Made by a program: the position numbers and the translations under genes | The notes under the pieces: generated by a model | Database searches by the model: none | What the model saw: only the letters and a program-made list of their open reading frames with translations | What the model was told of the DNA's origin: nothing | In this document: positions 25,555-34,565 of the stretch, in pieces | Layout of the letters: every line of letters begins with the position of its first letter | Numbering within the stretch: position 1 is the stretch's first letter | From: Paradevosia sp036499825 | Lineage (GTDB): Bacteria > Pseudomonadota > Alphaproteobacteria > Rhizobiales > Devosiaceae | Length of the DNA: 64,000 bases | NCBI GenBank assembly: GCA_036499825.1 | Contig: DASYCZ010000008.1 | Coordinates: 93,335-157,334, forward strand | Reading direction: 5' to 3'

Positions 25555-25598
25555 ACCCCTCATCGGCCGTGCGGACGCCTTCTCCCGTCAGGGAAAAG
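25555..25598. repeat. REP-like intergenic repeat (family 3), degenerate copy
   Basis: The stretch has the pattern acccctcatcggccg-(n)-ccttctcccg-(n)-gggaaaag, a degenerate form of the CCCTCATCC...CTTCTCCC...GGGGAGAAGG palindromic element found widely between genes in this order. Other weak copies in this window are at 27866-27913 and 44300-44344, with a fragment at 26665-26692. It sits between the convergent aroB and BolA genes. Confidence 0.55.
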
Positions 25599-25671
25599 TA
25601 AAGTCGGTGGATAGGCAGTATGGCGCCGGCAGAGGTTGTGGAATCGCGCGGGCGACCCAATCTAGGGTGGA

Positions 25672-25962
25672 CTAGATGCCTTTGGGCAGTTCGGTGGGGG
25701 CGCCTGGGACGAGGATCTCGATGGCGAGGGCGTGGACGCCGGATTTCAGTTCGCTATCGAGGGTTTCCATGACAGCACGGTGTTGCGCAAGTCGGCTCAT
25801 GCCGTCAAAATGACGGGTCGCGATTCTGATCCGGAAGTGCGTTTCGCCACCTTCGCGCCAGCCGGCATGGCCACGGTGCTTGTGGCTATCGTCGACCACG
25901 TCGAGGTGTTCGGGCGCAAATTTGTCGGAAAGTTTTTCGATGATGGTGTCGCGGACGGACAT
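25672..25962 (-). CDS. BolA family protein
   Basis: A 96-residue protein with the BolA fold: MSVRDTIIEKLSDKFAPEHLDVVDDSHKHRGHAG, followed by THFRIRIATRHFDGMSRLAQHRAVMETL. The SHKHRGH segment provides the histidines that, with a monothiol glutaredoxin, can bind a [2Fe-2S] cluster. ATG 25962 is chosen over 25974 because the shorter form fits the family start. It is divergent from the J-protein gene (47 bp), the usual order in Rhizobiales. Confidence 0.9.
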   Translation of the reverse strand: MSVRDTIIEKLSDKFAPEHLDVVDDSHKHRGHAGWREGGETHFRIRIATRHFDGMSRLAQHRAVMETLDSELKSGVHALAIEILVPGAPTELPKGI

Positions 25963-26009
25963 CGCGGGTCGCAATCTTTGTTATCGTGTTCGGTTTTTAG
26001 TTAGGCGCA

Positions 26010-26648
26010 ATGAAATTGGATTCCAAGCTGTTCGATGCCATCCGTATCCGCCCGCGCCGCCAAGAGGCGCCGGAGGTTTCGGCACCGCCATGCGCGTGGG
26101 AAGGCTGCGACCAGCCGGGGGTCTACAAGGCTCCGAAAGGCAATCGTGCCGAGGGGCAGTATCACAATTTCTGCCTGGAGCACGTGCGCCACTACAATAC
26201 GGCCTATAATTTCTTCGCCGGCATGGATGCCGACGACATCGAGAACCATGTCAGCCGCAGCGCGCAGACCGATGGCCGCCCGACCTGGGGCATGGGCACC
26301 AAGCCCGGCGCCGGTCCGAGCGCCAAGACCAGGGCACAGCCCAGGACGCATGCGCGTGGCGAGCGCTTCCACGATCCGCTGCACGTGTTCGCCCGCTATG
26401 CCAGGGCACAGGCGCGGGAGCCGGCAAAAGAACACCGCCGCAATCTCCTGGAGCCGGATCGGCGGGCGTTCGAAACGCTTGGCCTCGAGGGCAGCGCCAA
26501 ATCCGAAGACATCAAGAAAGCCTACAAGGCGCTGGTGAAATTGCACCATCCCGATGCCAATGGCGGCGACCGCTCGTCGGAAGACCGGCTGCGTGCGATC
26601 ATCACGGCCTACACGCATCTGAAGAATGCGGGGTTCGTGGCGCGGTAA
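26010..26648 (+). CDS. J domain protein with N-terminal Cys-rich region
   Basis: A 212-residue cochaperone-like protein. The J domain is at the C-terminus (about 153-210: FETLGLEGSAKSEDIKKAYK, HPD at 180-182), opposite to classical DnaJ. The N-terminal part has C28-x4-C33 and C55-x2-H58, compatible with a zinc-ribbon-like site, and an aromatic-rich VRHYNTAYNFFAGM segment. It should stimulate DnaK ATPase; a client is unknown. Its position just before cobS is conserved and hints at assembly of cobaltochelatase or Fe-S proteins, but that is inference. Confidence 0.85.
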   Translation: MKLDSKLFDAIRIRPRRQEAPEVSAPPCAWEGCDQPGVYKAPKGNRAEGQYHNFCLEHVRHYNTAYNFFAGMDADDIENHVSRSAQTDGRPTWGMGTKPGAGPSAKTRAQPRTHARGERFHDPLHVFARYARAQAREPAKEHRRNLLEPDRRAFETLGLEGSAKSEDIKKAYKALVKLHHPDANGGDRSSEDRLRAIITAYTHLKNAGFVAR

Positions 26649-26664
26649 GGTGAGGCTGGAGAGA

Positions 26665-26692
26665 CTCTCCTCTCATCCGGCGGTGCGCACCC
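26665..26692. repeat. REP-like repeat fragment (family 3)
   Basis: tctcctctcatccggcggtg resembles the left half of the family 3 element (CTCATCCGGCGCTGCGC...). The right half is missing. It lies in the 219-bp gap between the J-protein gene and cobS. Confidence 0.4.
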
Positions 26693-26867
26693 ACATTTCC
26701 CTGCCAGAGCAGAACGGAAGGTCGCGGGTCGCGCGGCAACCAGGGTTCCACTTCGAGCCCGTCAGGGCGGGGGAAACCAAGGCTAGGCCAGCCCGGCCAA
26801 TGCTGCTATAGAGCGCGCTGTCCGCTTTGTGACAGCCTCCCAAACCCCCTGTTCGAGGGACCACGAT

Positions 26868-27848
26868 ATGACTGAATTTGCCAATTTGCCGGATACCGAG
26901 TTCAAGGCGCGCGATCTGTTCGGCATCGACACCGACATGGTGGTCAAGGGCTATGCCGAGACCACGGGTCATGTGCCGCCGATCGATCCGGATTACCTGT
27001 TCGATCGCAACACCACCCTCGCCATTCTGGCCGGCTTTGCCTTCAATCGCCGCGTCATGGTCCAGGGTTATCACGGTACGGGCAAATCGACGCATATCGA
27101 GCAGGTGGCGGCGCGGCTGAACTGGCCGCTGGTCCGCGTCAACCTCGACAGCCATGTGAGTCGTATCGATCTGGTCGGCAAGGACGCCATCGTGCTCAAG
27201 GATGGCAAGCAGGTCACGGAATTCCGCGACGGCATCCTGCCCTGGGCGGTGCAGAACAATATCGCGCTGGTGTTCGACGAATACGACGCCGGACGCCCGG
27301 ACGTGATGTTCGTGATCCAGCGCGTGCTGGAGGTTGCAGGCCGGCTGACGCTGCTCGACCAGAACCGTGTCATCACGCCGCATCCGGCCTTCCGGCTGTT
27401 CTCGACCACCAACACCATCGGCCTGGGCGATACGTCGGGGCTTTATCATGGCACCCAGCAGATCAATCAGGGCCAGATGGACCGCTGGTCGCTGGTGGTG
27501 ACGCTGAATTATCTGGCGCACGACAAGGAAGTCGGGATCGTTCTGGCCAAGGCCAAGAGCTACGCCACCAGCGACAAGGGGCGCAAGACCGTCTCCAACA
27601 TGGTGCGCATGGCCGATCTTACCCGCCAGGCCTTCATCAACGGTGACCTGTCGACGGTGATGAGCCCGCGTACGGTGATCACCTGGGCCGAGAATGCCCA
27701 GATTTTCGGCGATCTCGGCTTTGCCTTCCGTCTCACTTTCCTCAACAAGTGCGATGAGCTGGAGCGTCCGGTGGTGGCCGAGTTCTACCAGCGCGTGTTC
27801 GGCGAGGACCTGCCGGAATCGGCGGCTAATCTGGCGATCACGGCCTGA
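26868..27848 (+). CDS. cobS: aerobic cobaltochelatase subunit CobS
   Basis: A 326-residue AAA+ ATPase that, with CobT and CobN, inserts cobalt into hydrogenobyrinic acid a,c-diamide in the aerobic cobalamin pathway. Walker A is GYHGTGKS (67-74), Walker B LVFDEYDAG, and sensor-type FSTTNTIGLGD follows. ATG 26868 is the probable start; an upstream in-frame start at 26829 adds a 13-residue segment with no match to the family. cobT follows 880 bp later, with a methyltransferase gene between them. cobN is not in the window. Confidence 0.95.
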   Translation: MTEFANLPDTEFKARDLFGIDTDMVVKGYAETTGHVPPIDPDYLFDRNTTLAILAGFAFNRRVMVQGYHGTGKSTHIEQVAARLNWPLVRVNLDSHVSRIDLVGKDAIVLKDGKQVTEFRDGILPWAVQNNIALVFDEYDAGRPDVMFVIQRVLEVAGRLTLLDQNRVITPHPAFRLFSTTNTIGLGDTSGLYHGTQQINQGQMDRWSLVVTLNYLAHDKEVGIVLAKAKSYATSDKGRKTVSNMVRMADLTRQAFINGDLSTVMSPRTVITWAENAQIFGDLGFAFRLTFLNKCDELERPVVAEFYQRVFGEDLPESAANLAITA

Positions 27849-27865
27849 CCCAACGGCTCTCAAGG

Positions 27866-27913
27866 CCCGCTCGTCCGCCGCTTCGCGGAGATCTTTGCCC
27901 CGGGAGGGACAGG
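27866..27913. repeat. REP-like intergenic repeat (family 3), degenerate copy
   Basis: cccgctcgtccgccgcttcg followed by cggagatctttgccccggga fits the CTCATCCGCCGCTTCGCGG...CTTCTCCCCGGAGGGG pattern with several changes. It sits 18 bp after cobS and before the inserted methyltransferase gene, consistent with a junction. Confidence 0.5.
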
Positions 27914-27959
27914 TGGCCAGCGGGCCGGGTGGGGGCCTTTGGGGGCTCCATGGTGATTT

Positions 27960-28724
27960 ATGGCGCAGAACATCTATGACGATGTGGCCTTTTTCGAGGG
28001 TTACAGCCGGATTCGGCGCTCGATCCATGGCCTGGAGGGAGCGCCTGAATGGCCGAACCTGCGCGCCATGTTGCCCGAAATGGCTGGGCTCAGCGTTCTC
28101 GATCTCGGCTGCGGCTTCGGTGCGTTCGATCGATGGGCCCATGAGCAGGGCGCGGCGAGCGTCCTTGGCGTCGATCTGTCCGAGCGAATGCTGGCCGAGG
28201 CGCGGCGGCGCAGCGGCGACATGCCGATCCGCTATGAGCGGGCAGATCTCGAACAGTACGAGCCCGCTTTCGGGGCGTTCGAGCTCGTCTACAGCACGCT
28301 GGTCCTGCACTACCTGCCTGACCTCGATCTGTTCTGTCGCCGCGTACGCGCTGCGCTGGTGGATGGTGGCCATTTCGTCTTCACCAGTGAGCACCCGCTC
28401 TATTCGGCCCGCACCGAGCCCGAATGGATGATGGATGCGGCGGGCAATCGGGTCGCTGCCGTCACCGATTACAATCGCGAGGGGCCGCGGACGCTTGACT
28501 GGCTCGATCACGGCGTCGTCAAATACCACCGCACCATCGCCACGGTGCTGATGACCCTGAAGCGGAACGGCCTCATGCTGGAGGCCATCGACGAATGGGG
28601 GCCGACGTCAGCGCAGTTGCTGGAAAACCCTGGACTGCAGGATAGCGTGATACGGCCGATGTTCCTGATGATTGCCGCCCGCGCCGAAGCCGCGCGTTCC
28701 CAGCCTTCTCATAAAGCCGGATAG
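27960..28724 (+). CDS. class I SAM-dependent methyltransferase between cobS and cobT
   Basis: A 254-residue cytosolic enzyme. Motif I is VLDLGCGFGAFDRW, with an acidic motif II at VLGVDLSERML, and motif IV DLEQYEPAFGAFELVYSTLVLHYL; the fold is of the UbiE/BioC-like group. The substrate is unknown. It does not resemble the cobalamin ring methylases CobA, CobI, CobJ, CobM, CobF or CobL, which belong to a different (class III) fold, so its place between cobS and cobT does not by itself make it a cobalamin enzyme. cobT begins 4 bp after its stop, so they are co-transcribed. Confidence 0.85.
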   Translation: MAQNIYDDVAFFEGYSRIRRSIHGLEGAPEWPNLRAMLPEMAGLSVLDLGCGFGAFDRWAHEQGAASVLGVDLSERMLAEARRRSGDMPIRYERADLEQYEPAFGAFELVYSTLVLHYLPDLDLFCRRVRAALVDGGHFVFTSEHPLYSARTEPEWMMDAAGNRVAAVTDYNREGPRTLDWLDHGVVKYHRTIATVLMTLKRNGLMLEAIDEWGPTSAQLLENPGLQDSVIRPMFLMIAARAEAARSQPSHKAG

Positions 28725-28728
28725 TTTC

Positions 28729-30615
28729 ATGGCCCAAGCGCCGCGCAGCAAAGCCAACAGGCCCGACAATACCGCACCGTTCAAATCGGCGGTGGGCGCC
28801 GCCGTGCGCGCCATCGGCGGTAAGCCCGATCTCGAGGTGAGCTTCACGGCCGACCGTCCGATCCTGACCTCGGACAAGGCACGGCTGGCCAACCTGCCGC
28901 GGCTGCCGAGCAAGCGCGACATCGCCATCGCCCGCGGGCAGGGCGACGCCATGGCGGTGCGGCTGGCGAGCCATGATCCGGAAACGCATCGCAAGCGCGC
29001 GCCGCTCGATCCTGTGGCGCGTGCGGCGTTCGATGCGCTGGAGCAGGCGCGGTGCGAAAGCCTTGGCGTGGTGCGCATGCCGGGCATGGGGCAGAATATC
29101 GGCGAGATGCTGGAAGACCGGCTGTTCCGGGCCAATTTCGCCGAAGTGGCGGATAAGGGCGATGCGCCGCTGGCGGAAGTGCTGGGCCTGATGCTGCGCG
29201 AAAAAATCGCCGGCGTCGCCATCCCGCCGTCGGGGCATGCGATCGTCGATCTGTGGCGGCAAGAAATCGAGGCCAAGGCATCCGGATCGCTGGCGGACCT
29301 GCTCAACCGGTTCGAGAGCCAGGAAGAGTTTTCGCGGGCGGCGCGGGCGCTGCTGCGCGATCTGAACCTGGTGCCGGACAGCGAAGTCGACGATTACGAC
29401 GACGACGAGAGCGAAGAGGGCGAGGACCAGGAGCCCGAGGGTGGCCAGTCCGACGAGCAGAACCCCGAACAGGGCGAAGGCGAAAACCAGGACGCGCAAT
29501 CCGAGCAGGACGAAACGCCGGGCTCCAGCGAGGACGAGGGCGACGTCGAAGGCTCGGAAACCGAGATGTCGGAAACCGACGACGAGGCGACCAGCGATGC
29601 GGGCGAGGATTCGCCCAACCCGCCGCCCCAGGGCAAGGTCGACGACCGGCTTTCCAACCAGTTCAACTACAAGATTTTCTCGCAACGCTTCGACGAGATC
29701 GTCAAGGCGAGTGAGCTGTGTCCGCCCGAAGAGCTGGACCAGTTGCGGGCGCTGCTCGACAAGCAGCTTGAGAACCTCGCAGGCGCCGTGGCACGGCTGG
29801 CCAACAAGCTGCAACGGCGGCTGATGGCGCAGCAGAACCGCAGCTGGGCCTTCGATCTGGAAGAGGGCATGCTGGATTCGGCCCGGCTGACGCGCGTGGT
29901 GATCGACCCGATGGCGCCGCTGTCGTTCAAGATCGAGAACGATACCGATTTCCGCGACACCGTGGTGACGCTGCTGATCGACAATTCCGGTTCGATGCGC
30001 GGACGGCCGATAACCATCGCGGCGATCTGCGGCGATATTCTGGCCCGCACGCTGGAGCGATGCGGGGTGAAGGTCGAGATCCTGGGGTTCACGACGCGTG
30101 CCTGGAAGGGCGGCAAGAGCCGCGAAGCCTGGCTGGAAGCCGGGCGCCCTGCCAATCCGGGCCGCGTCAACGACATCCGGCACATCATCTACAAGGCGGC
30201 CGACGAGCCATGGCGGCATGCGCGGCGCAATCTCGGGCTGATGATGCGCGAGGGGCTGCTGAAGGAAAATATCGACGGCGAGGCGCTGCAATGGGCCGAA
30301 AAGCGCCTGCTGGCGCGGCCTGAAAACCGCCGCATCCTGATGGTGATCTCGGACGGTGCGCCGGTCGACGACTCGACGCAGTCGGTCAATGCCGGCAACT
30401 ATCTCGAGGCGCATCTGCGCCAAGTGATCGAGGAAATCGAGACGCGGTCGCCGATCCAGCTGGTCGCGGTGGGCATCGGACACGATGTGACGCGCTATTA
30501 CCGGCGCGCGGTGACGCTGCTCGATGCCGAAGAACTGGGCGGCGCGCTGACCGACGAATTGGCGGCGCTGTTCGACGAGGAACCGCCGAGGCCGACCCGA
30601 AGGGGGAGGCGATGA
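28729..30615 (+). CDS. cobT: aerobic cobaltochelatase subunit CobT
   Basis: A 628-residue protein partner of CobS. The N-terminal domain (1-215) is followed by a very acidic linker (about 218-300, rich in Asp, Glu and Gln) and a C-terminal von Willebrand A domain with the MIDAS motif D418-x-S420-x-S422 (IDNSGSMRG). ATG 28729 is used; the longer frame overlaps the methyltransferase. The stop overlaps the next gene's start by 4 bp. Together with CobS it forms the ATP-driven complex acting on CobN. Confidence 0.95.
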   Translation: MAQAPRSKANRPDNTAPFKSAVGAAVRAIGGKPDLEVSFTADRPILTSDKARLANLPRLPSKRDIAIARGQGDAMAVRLASHDPETHRKRAPLDPVARAAFDALEQARCESLGVVRMPGMGQNIGEMLEDRLFRANFAEVADKGDAPLAEVLGLMLREKIAGVAIPPSGHAIVDLWRQEIEAKASGSLADLLNRFESQEEFSRAARALLRDLNLVPDSEVDDYDDDESEEGEDQEPEGGQSDEQNPEQGEGENQDAQSEQDETPGSSEDEGDVEGSETEMSETDDEATSDAGEDSPNPPPQGKVDDRLSNQFNYKIFSQRFDEIVKASELCPPEELDQLRALLDKQLENLAGAVARLANKLQRRLMAQQNRSWAFDLEEGMLDSARLTRVVIDPMAPLSFKIENDTDFRDTVVTLLIDNSGSMRGRPITIAAICGDILARTLERCGVKVEILGFTTRAWKGGKSREAWLEAGRPANPGRVNDIRHIIYKAADEPWRHARRNLGLMMREGLLKENIDGEALQWAEKRLLARPENRRILMVISDGAPVDDSTQSVNAGNYLEAHLRQVIEEIETRSPIQLVAVGIGHDVTRYYRRAVTLLDAEELGGALTDELAALFDEEPPRPTRRGRR

Positions 30616-31607
30616 CGGCGCGTGCCGTCATCGCCATCAGCCTATCAATTTTTGCCGGCCTGACCGGTTCTGCGCTGGCGGCCCCCGAAACGGTGACCGC
30701 GCTGCAAGTCACCAATTTCAACGGCACGCCAATCGGGGGCCGCGTCGGCGGTCTCGTCTGGCGCGGCGGCCTGGTGCTGGACGGCACGACGGACGAATTC
30801 GGCGGGTTGTCGTCCCTGAGCTTCACGGGTCCCGATGGGCGACTCGCCATGGTGTCGGATCGCGGCAACTTCGTTTCCGGGCAACTGATCTATGACGAGG
30901 CCGGGCTGCCATTCGGGCTGGTGGGCGTCGACATTTCGCCGATGCAGAATTCCAAGGGTGCGCCTTTGCCACGGGCCTTCGCGCAGGATGCCGAGGGCAT
31001 GGATACGTTGATGCGCGACGGCGAGCCGGTGGCGGTGCGGGTGAGCTTCGAAAATCTGACCCGGGTGGCCGATTTCGCGCTGACCGATGGCGTGCCGGGA
31101 GGCCCGGCGCGCGAAATCCCGATCCCCGACTGGATCAGTAATCTGCGCACCAACGAATCGCTGGAATCGGTGTGCATCGCGCCACCGGCGTCGCCAATCG
31201 CCGGATCGACCCTGCTGATCGTGGAAGCGACGGACGATAGCGGCAACCATCCCGCCTGGCTGCTGGGGCACAAGGACCAGGGGGCGCTGAGCCTCAGTTC
31301 CGTTCCGGGCGTCAACCCGACCGATTGCGCATTCCTGCCCAATGGCGACCTGCTGGTGCTGGAGCGCGGCACGGCGCTGCTCTCGTTCGTCATGCGGCTA
31401 AGGCGCATTCCAGCCGATCAGGTGAGACCGGGGGCGGTGATGACGGGGGAAGTGCTGCTATCGGCTTCGGGCAGCGATATCGACAATATGGAAGGCGTCG
31501 CGGTGCATCCGGCGCCGGACGGCGAGACCCGCATCACGCTGATGGCCGACAACAATTTCAATGATTGGGAACGCAACCTGCTGCTGGAGTTCGCGCTGCC
31601 GCAATGA
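30612..31607 (+). CDS. exported esterase-like phytase family protein
   Basis: A 331-residue protein with a signal peptide (residues 1-23, ending SALA) and a beta-propeller-like body matching the phytase-like domain (PF13449, COG4246): GGLSSLSFTGPDGRLAMVSDRGN, GMDTLMRDGEPVAVRV, NESLESVCIAP, DIDNMEGVAVHP. Members are periplasmic; phosphatase or esterase activity is only inferred. It overlaps cobT by 4 bp, a conserved arrangement whose meaning for cobalamin is unclear. Confidence 0.83.
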   Translation: MTARAVIAISLSIFAGLTGSALAAPETVTALQVTNFNGTPIGGRVGGLVWRGGLVLDGTTDEFGGLSSLSFTGPDGRLAMVSDRGNFVSGQLIYDEAGLPFGLVGVDISPMQNSKGAPLPRAFAQDAEGMDTLMRDGEPVAVRVSFENLTRVADFALTDGVPGGPAREIPIPDWISNLRTNESLESVCIAPPASPIAGSTLLIVEATDDSGNHPAWLLGHKDQGALSLSSVPGVNPTDCAFLPNGDLLVLERGTALLSFVMRLRRIPADQVRPGAVMTGEVLLSASGSDIDNMEGVAVHPAPDGETRITLMADNNFNDWERNLLLEFALPQ

Positions 31608-31660
31608 GGGCCGCGATTTCGGCCGCGAATCTCGCAAGGGGAGAGTGAAGAAGCGCCGGA

Positions 31661-31732
31661 CTTTCAGTCGACCTCCCTCCCCATCATGGGGAGGGATTAA
31701 GGGTGAGGTGGGCCTAAGCACCGCGCTATCGT
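31661..31732 (+). repeat. dispersed intergenic repeat, family 2, copy A
   Basis: The element has the core ctccctccccatcatgggga, an imperfect palindrome, followed by gggtgaggtggg and a tail ending ccgcgctatcgt. Copy B at 52346-52419 matches over its whole length including the ttttcagtcga left edge and the ATCGT right edge, and copy C lies inverted at 52287-52331. It separates the phytase-like gene from the convergent secA. Confidence 0.8.
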
Positions 31733-31765
31733 CAACGCTCCCCCGAGAGAGGTCCGGCGTGGCGC

Positions 31766-34507
31766 CTAGAACGCACCGTGGCAGTGCTTGAACTTCTTGC
31801 CCGAGCCGCAGGGGCAGGGGGCGTTGCGCGAGACCCCGACCAGCAGCTTGGGATCGATCGGGCGCAGCTCTTCGCTGTTGGCAGCAGAGGCAAGGGCCGC
31901 GCCGGCGCCGGTGGTGGCCGCCAGCACGCTGCCCAGGCTTTCGCCGCGCGCGTCGTTGTCGCCCGTCAGCGGATCGATATGGGTAGCGGCCAGCTGTGAC
32001 AGGTCCGGAGCCTGGGGCTCGGGCGGGCGCATCTGCACTTCCACATGCGAGAGCTGGGTGGTGACGAGTTCACGCAGGTTCGTCAGCAGCGCCTGGAAGA
32101 GTTCGAAGGCTTCCTGCTTGTATTCGTTCAGCGGATCGCGCTGCGCGAGGCCGCGCCAGCCCACCACCTTGGACAGATGATCGAGGGTGACGAGGTGTTC
32201 GCGCCACAGGCCATCGATCGACTGCAGCAGGATGGATTTTTCCACCTGGCGCATGATCTCGGGACCGATGCGGCCGACCTTGGCGGCGGCCTTTTCGTCG
32301 GCGGCATTGACCAGGCGCTCGCGCACCATTTCGACATCGATGCCTTCTTCCTCGGCCCAGGCATGGGCGGGGATTTCGACATTGAGATAGGTCTTGGCCG
32401 CAGCTTCGAGCTGCTCGGTCTGCCACTGTTCTGGGTAGGAGCGCTCGGGAATGGCCTTGGCGAGGATCGAATCGACCACGTCGTGGCGCATGTCGGCGAT
32501 GGTTTCGGCGACGTCCGGGCTATCCATCAGTTCGAGACGCTGTTCGAAGATCGCCTTGCGCTGATCATTCATGACGTCGTCGTATTTAAGGATGTTCTTG
32601 CGGATATCGAAGTTGCGGCCCTCGACGCGGGTCTGGGCACGTTCGATGGCCTTGGTGACCCAGGGATGGGTGATGGATTCGCCTTGTTCGAGACCGAGCC
32701 GGGCCAGCATGGTGTCCATGCTCTCGACCGGGAAGATGCGCATCAGATCGTCCTGCAGCGACAGGAAGAACTTGGAATGCCCCGGATCGCCCTGACGGCC
32801 GGAACGGCCGCGCAGCTGGTTGTCGATGCGGCGGCTTTCATGACGCTCGGTGCCGATGACCATGAGGCCGCCGGCGGCGAGAGCCTTTTCCTTGTCGCGG
32901 GCGATTTCGGCCTTGATGTTGGAAATCTTGGTGTCGCGCTCGACGCCCTCGAGATCGGCGGCCTCGCGCTGCGTGCGCATTTCGAGGTTGCCGCCGAGCT
33001 GGATATCGGTACCACGGCCAGCCATGTTGGTGGCGATGGTGATGGCGCCGGGAACGCCGGCATCGGCCACGATATAGGCTTCCTGCTCGTGGTAGCGGGC
33101 GTTCAGCACCTGCATGGAGCCGACATTCTTCTTGCGCAGCAGGTCGGCCAGCATTTCCGACTTCTCGATCGAGGTGGTGCCGACGAGGACGGGCTGGCCG
33201 CGCTCCTGGCAATCCTTGATGATGTCGGCAATGGCTTCGAACTTTTCCTCGGCGGTGCGGAAGATGGCGTCATCGTCATCCTTACGGGCGACGGGGACGT
33301 TGGTGGGGATGGTGACGACTTCCAGGCCATAGATGTCGCCGAATTCCTCGGCTTCCGTGGCGGCCGTACCGGTCATGCCGGCAAGCTTTTTGTAGAGACG
33401 GAAATAATTCTGGAAGGTGATCGAGGCCAGCGTCTGGTTTTCCGGCTGGATCTTGACGTGTTCCTTGGCCTCCAGCGCCTGGTGCAGGCCTTCCGAATAG
33501 CGGCGGCCTGGCATCATGCGGCCGGTGAACTCGTCGATGATGACGACTTCGTCGTTGCGGACGATGTAGTCCTTGTTGGCCTGGAACAGCTTGTGGGCGC
33601 GCAGGGCCGAATTGAGGTGATGGACGAGCGCGACGTTTTCGAGGTCGTAGAGCGACTCGCTCTTCATCAGACCGTCTTCGGTGAGGCGGGCTTCGAGCTT
33701 TTCCACACCCTGGTCGGTGAACGTGGCGGCGCGCTGCTTGAGGTCGAGTTCGAAATCATCCTCGCCGATGATCGGGATGATGGCGTCGATCTTCTGGTAA
33801 AGATCGGAGCGATCCTCGGACGGGCCGGAAATGATGAGAGGCGTACGGGCTTCGTCGACGAGGATCGAGTCCACTTCGTCGACGATGGCATAGGGATGGC
33901 CGCGCTGCACCATCTGGGCGCGCGAGTACTTCATGTTGTCGCGCAGGTAATCGAAGCCGTACTCGTTATTGGTGCCGTAGGTGACGTCGGCGGCGTAGGC
34001 TTCCTTGCGCTGGGCATCGTCGAGATCATGGATGATGATGCCGAAGCTGAGGCCCAAGAACTTGTAGATCTGGCCCATCCACTCCGCGTCGCGCTTGGCC
34101 AGGTAGTCGTTGACGGTGACGACGTGCACGCCTTCGCCGGTCAGGGCATTGAGATAGACCGGCAGCGTGGCCACGAGGGTCTTGCCTTCACCGGTTCGCA
34201 TCTCGGCGATGGCGCGCTCGTTGAGCACCATGCCGCCGATGAGCTGCACATCGAAGTGCCGCATGCCCAGGACGCGCTTGCCGGCTTCGCGCACCGTGGC
34301 GAAGGCCGGAACGAGGAGATCGTCGAGCTTGGCGCCGTTGGCCAGCTGCTGCTTGAAGTCAGCGGTGCGGGCGCGGAGCTGTTCGTCGCTCAGCTTGGCG
34401 AGCTCCGGCTCCAGGGCGTTGATGGCATCGACGCGGCTCTGAAAGCGCTTGACGTGCCGATCATTGGCGGACCCGAAAATCCGTTTGGCGAGCGCAGCAA
34501 TCACCAT
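31766..34507 (-). CDS. secA: preprotein translocase ATPase SecA
   Basis: A 913-residue motor that drives unfolded preproteins through SecYEG. Walker A is MRTGEGKT (103-110); VDEVDSILVDEARTPLIISG is the DEAD motif and linker; GRGTDIQLGGN and the RGRSGRQGDPG motif VI are intact. The C-terminus ends with the SecB/lipid-binding zinc module C898-P-C-G-S-G-K-K-F-K-H-C909-H. ATG 34507 is used. It is divergent from the parvulin gene across 208 bp that include a long-loop inverted repeat. Confidence 0.98.
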   Translation of the reverse strand: MVIAALAKRIFGSANDRHVKRFQSRVDAINALEPELAKLSDEQLRARTADFKQQLANGAKLDDLLVPAFATVREAGKRVLGMRHFDVQLIGGMVLNERAIAEMRTGEGKTLVATLPVYLNALTGEGVHVVTVNDYLAKRDAEWMGQIYKFLGLSFGIIIHDLDDAQRKEAYAADVTYGTNNEYGFDYLRDNMKYSRAQMVQRGHPYAIVDEVDSILVDEARTPLIISGPSEDRSDLYQKIDAIIPIIGEDDFELDLKQRAATFTDQGVEKLEARLTEDGLMKSESLYDLENVALVHHLNSALRAHKLFQANKDYIVRNDEVVIIDEFTGRMMPGRRYSEGLHQALEAKEHVKIQPENQTLASITFQNYFRLYKKLAGMTGTAATEAEEFGDIYGLEVVTIPTNVPVARKDDDDAIFRTAEEKFEAIADIIKDCQERGQPVLVGTTSIEKSEMLADLLRKKNVGSMQVLNARYHEQEAYIVADAGVPGAITIATNMAGRGTDIQLGGNLEMRTQREAADLEGVERDTKISNIKAEIARDKEKALAAGGLMVIGTERHESRRIDNQLRGRSGRQGDPGHSKFFLSLQDDLMRIFPVESMDTMLARLGLEQGESITHPWVTKAIERAQTRVEGRNFDIRKNILKYDDVMNDQRKAIFEQRLELMDSPDVAETIADMRHDVVDSILAKAIPERSYPEQWQTEQLEAAAKTYLNVEIPAHAWAEEEGIDVEMVRERLVNAADEKAAAKVGRIGPEIMRQVEKSILLQSIDGLWREHLVTLDHLSKVVGWRGLAQRDPLNEYKQEAFELFQALLTNLRELVTTQLSHVEVQMRPPEPQAPDLSQLAATHIDPLTGDNDARGESLGSVLAATTGAGAALASAANSEELRPIDPKLLVGVSRNAPCPCGSGKKFKHCHGAF

Positions 34508-34565
34508 TGCTCAAGTCCTTTTACTGATACGCGGCAGGGCATCGCTCAGAGTTGATCAGGGAGCG

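Noticed and set aside
32045..34555. An 836-codon open frame on the plus strand opposite secA
   Set aside because: It is the mirror image of the GC-rich secA frame; it has no domain resemblance, and secA is unmistakable. A similar long frame opposite clpB (55232-57838) is rejected for the same reason.
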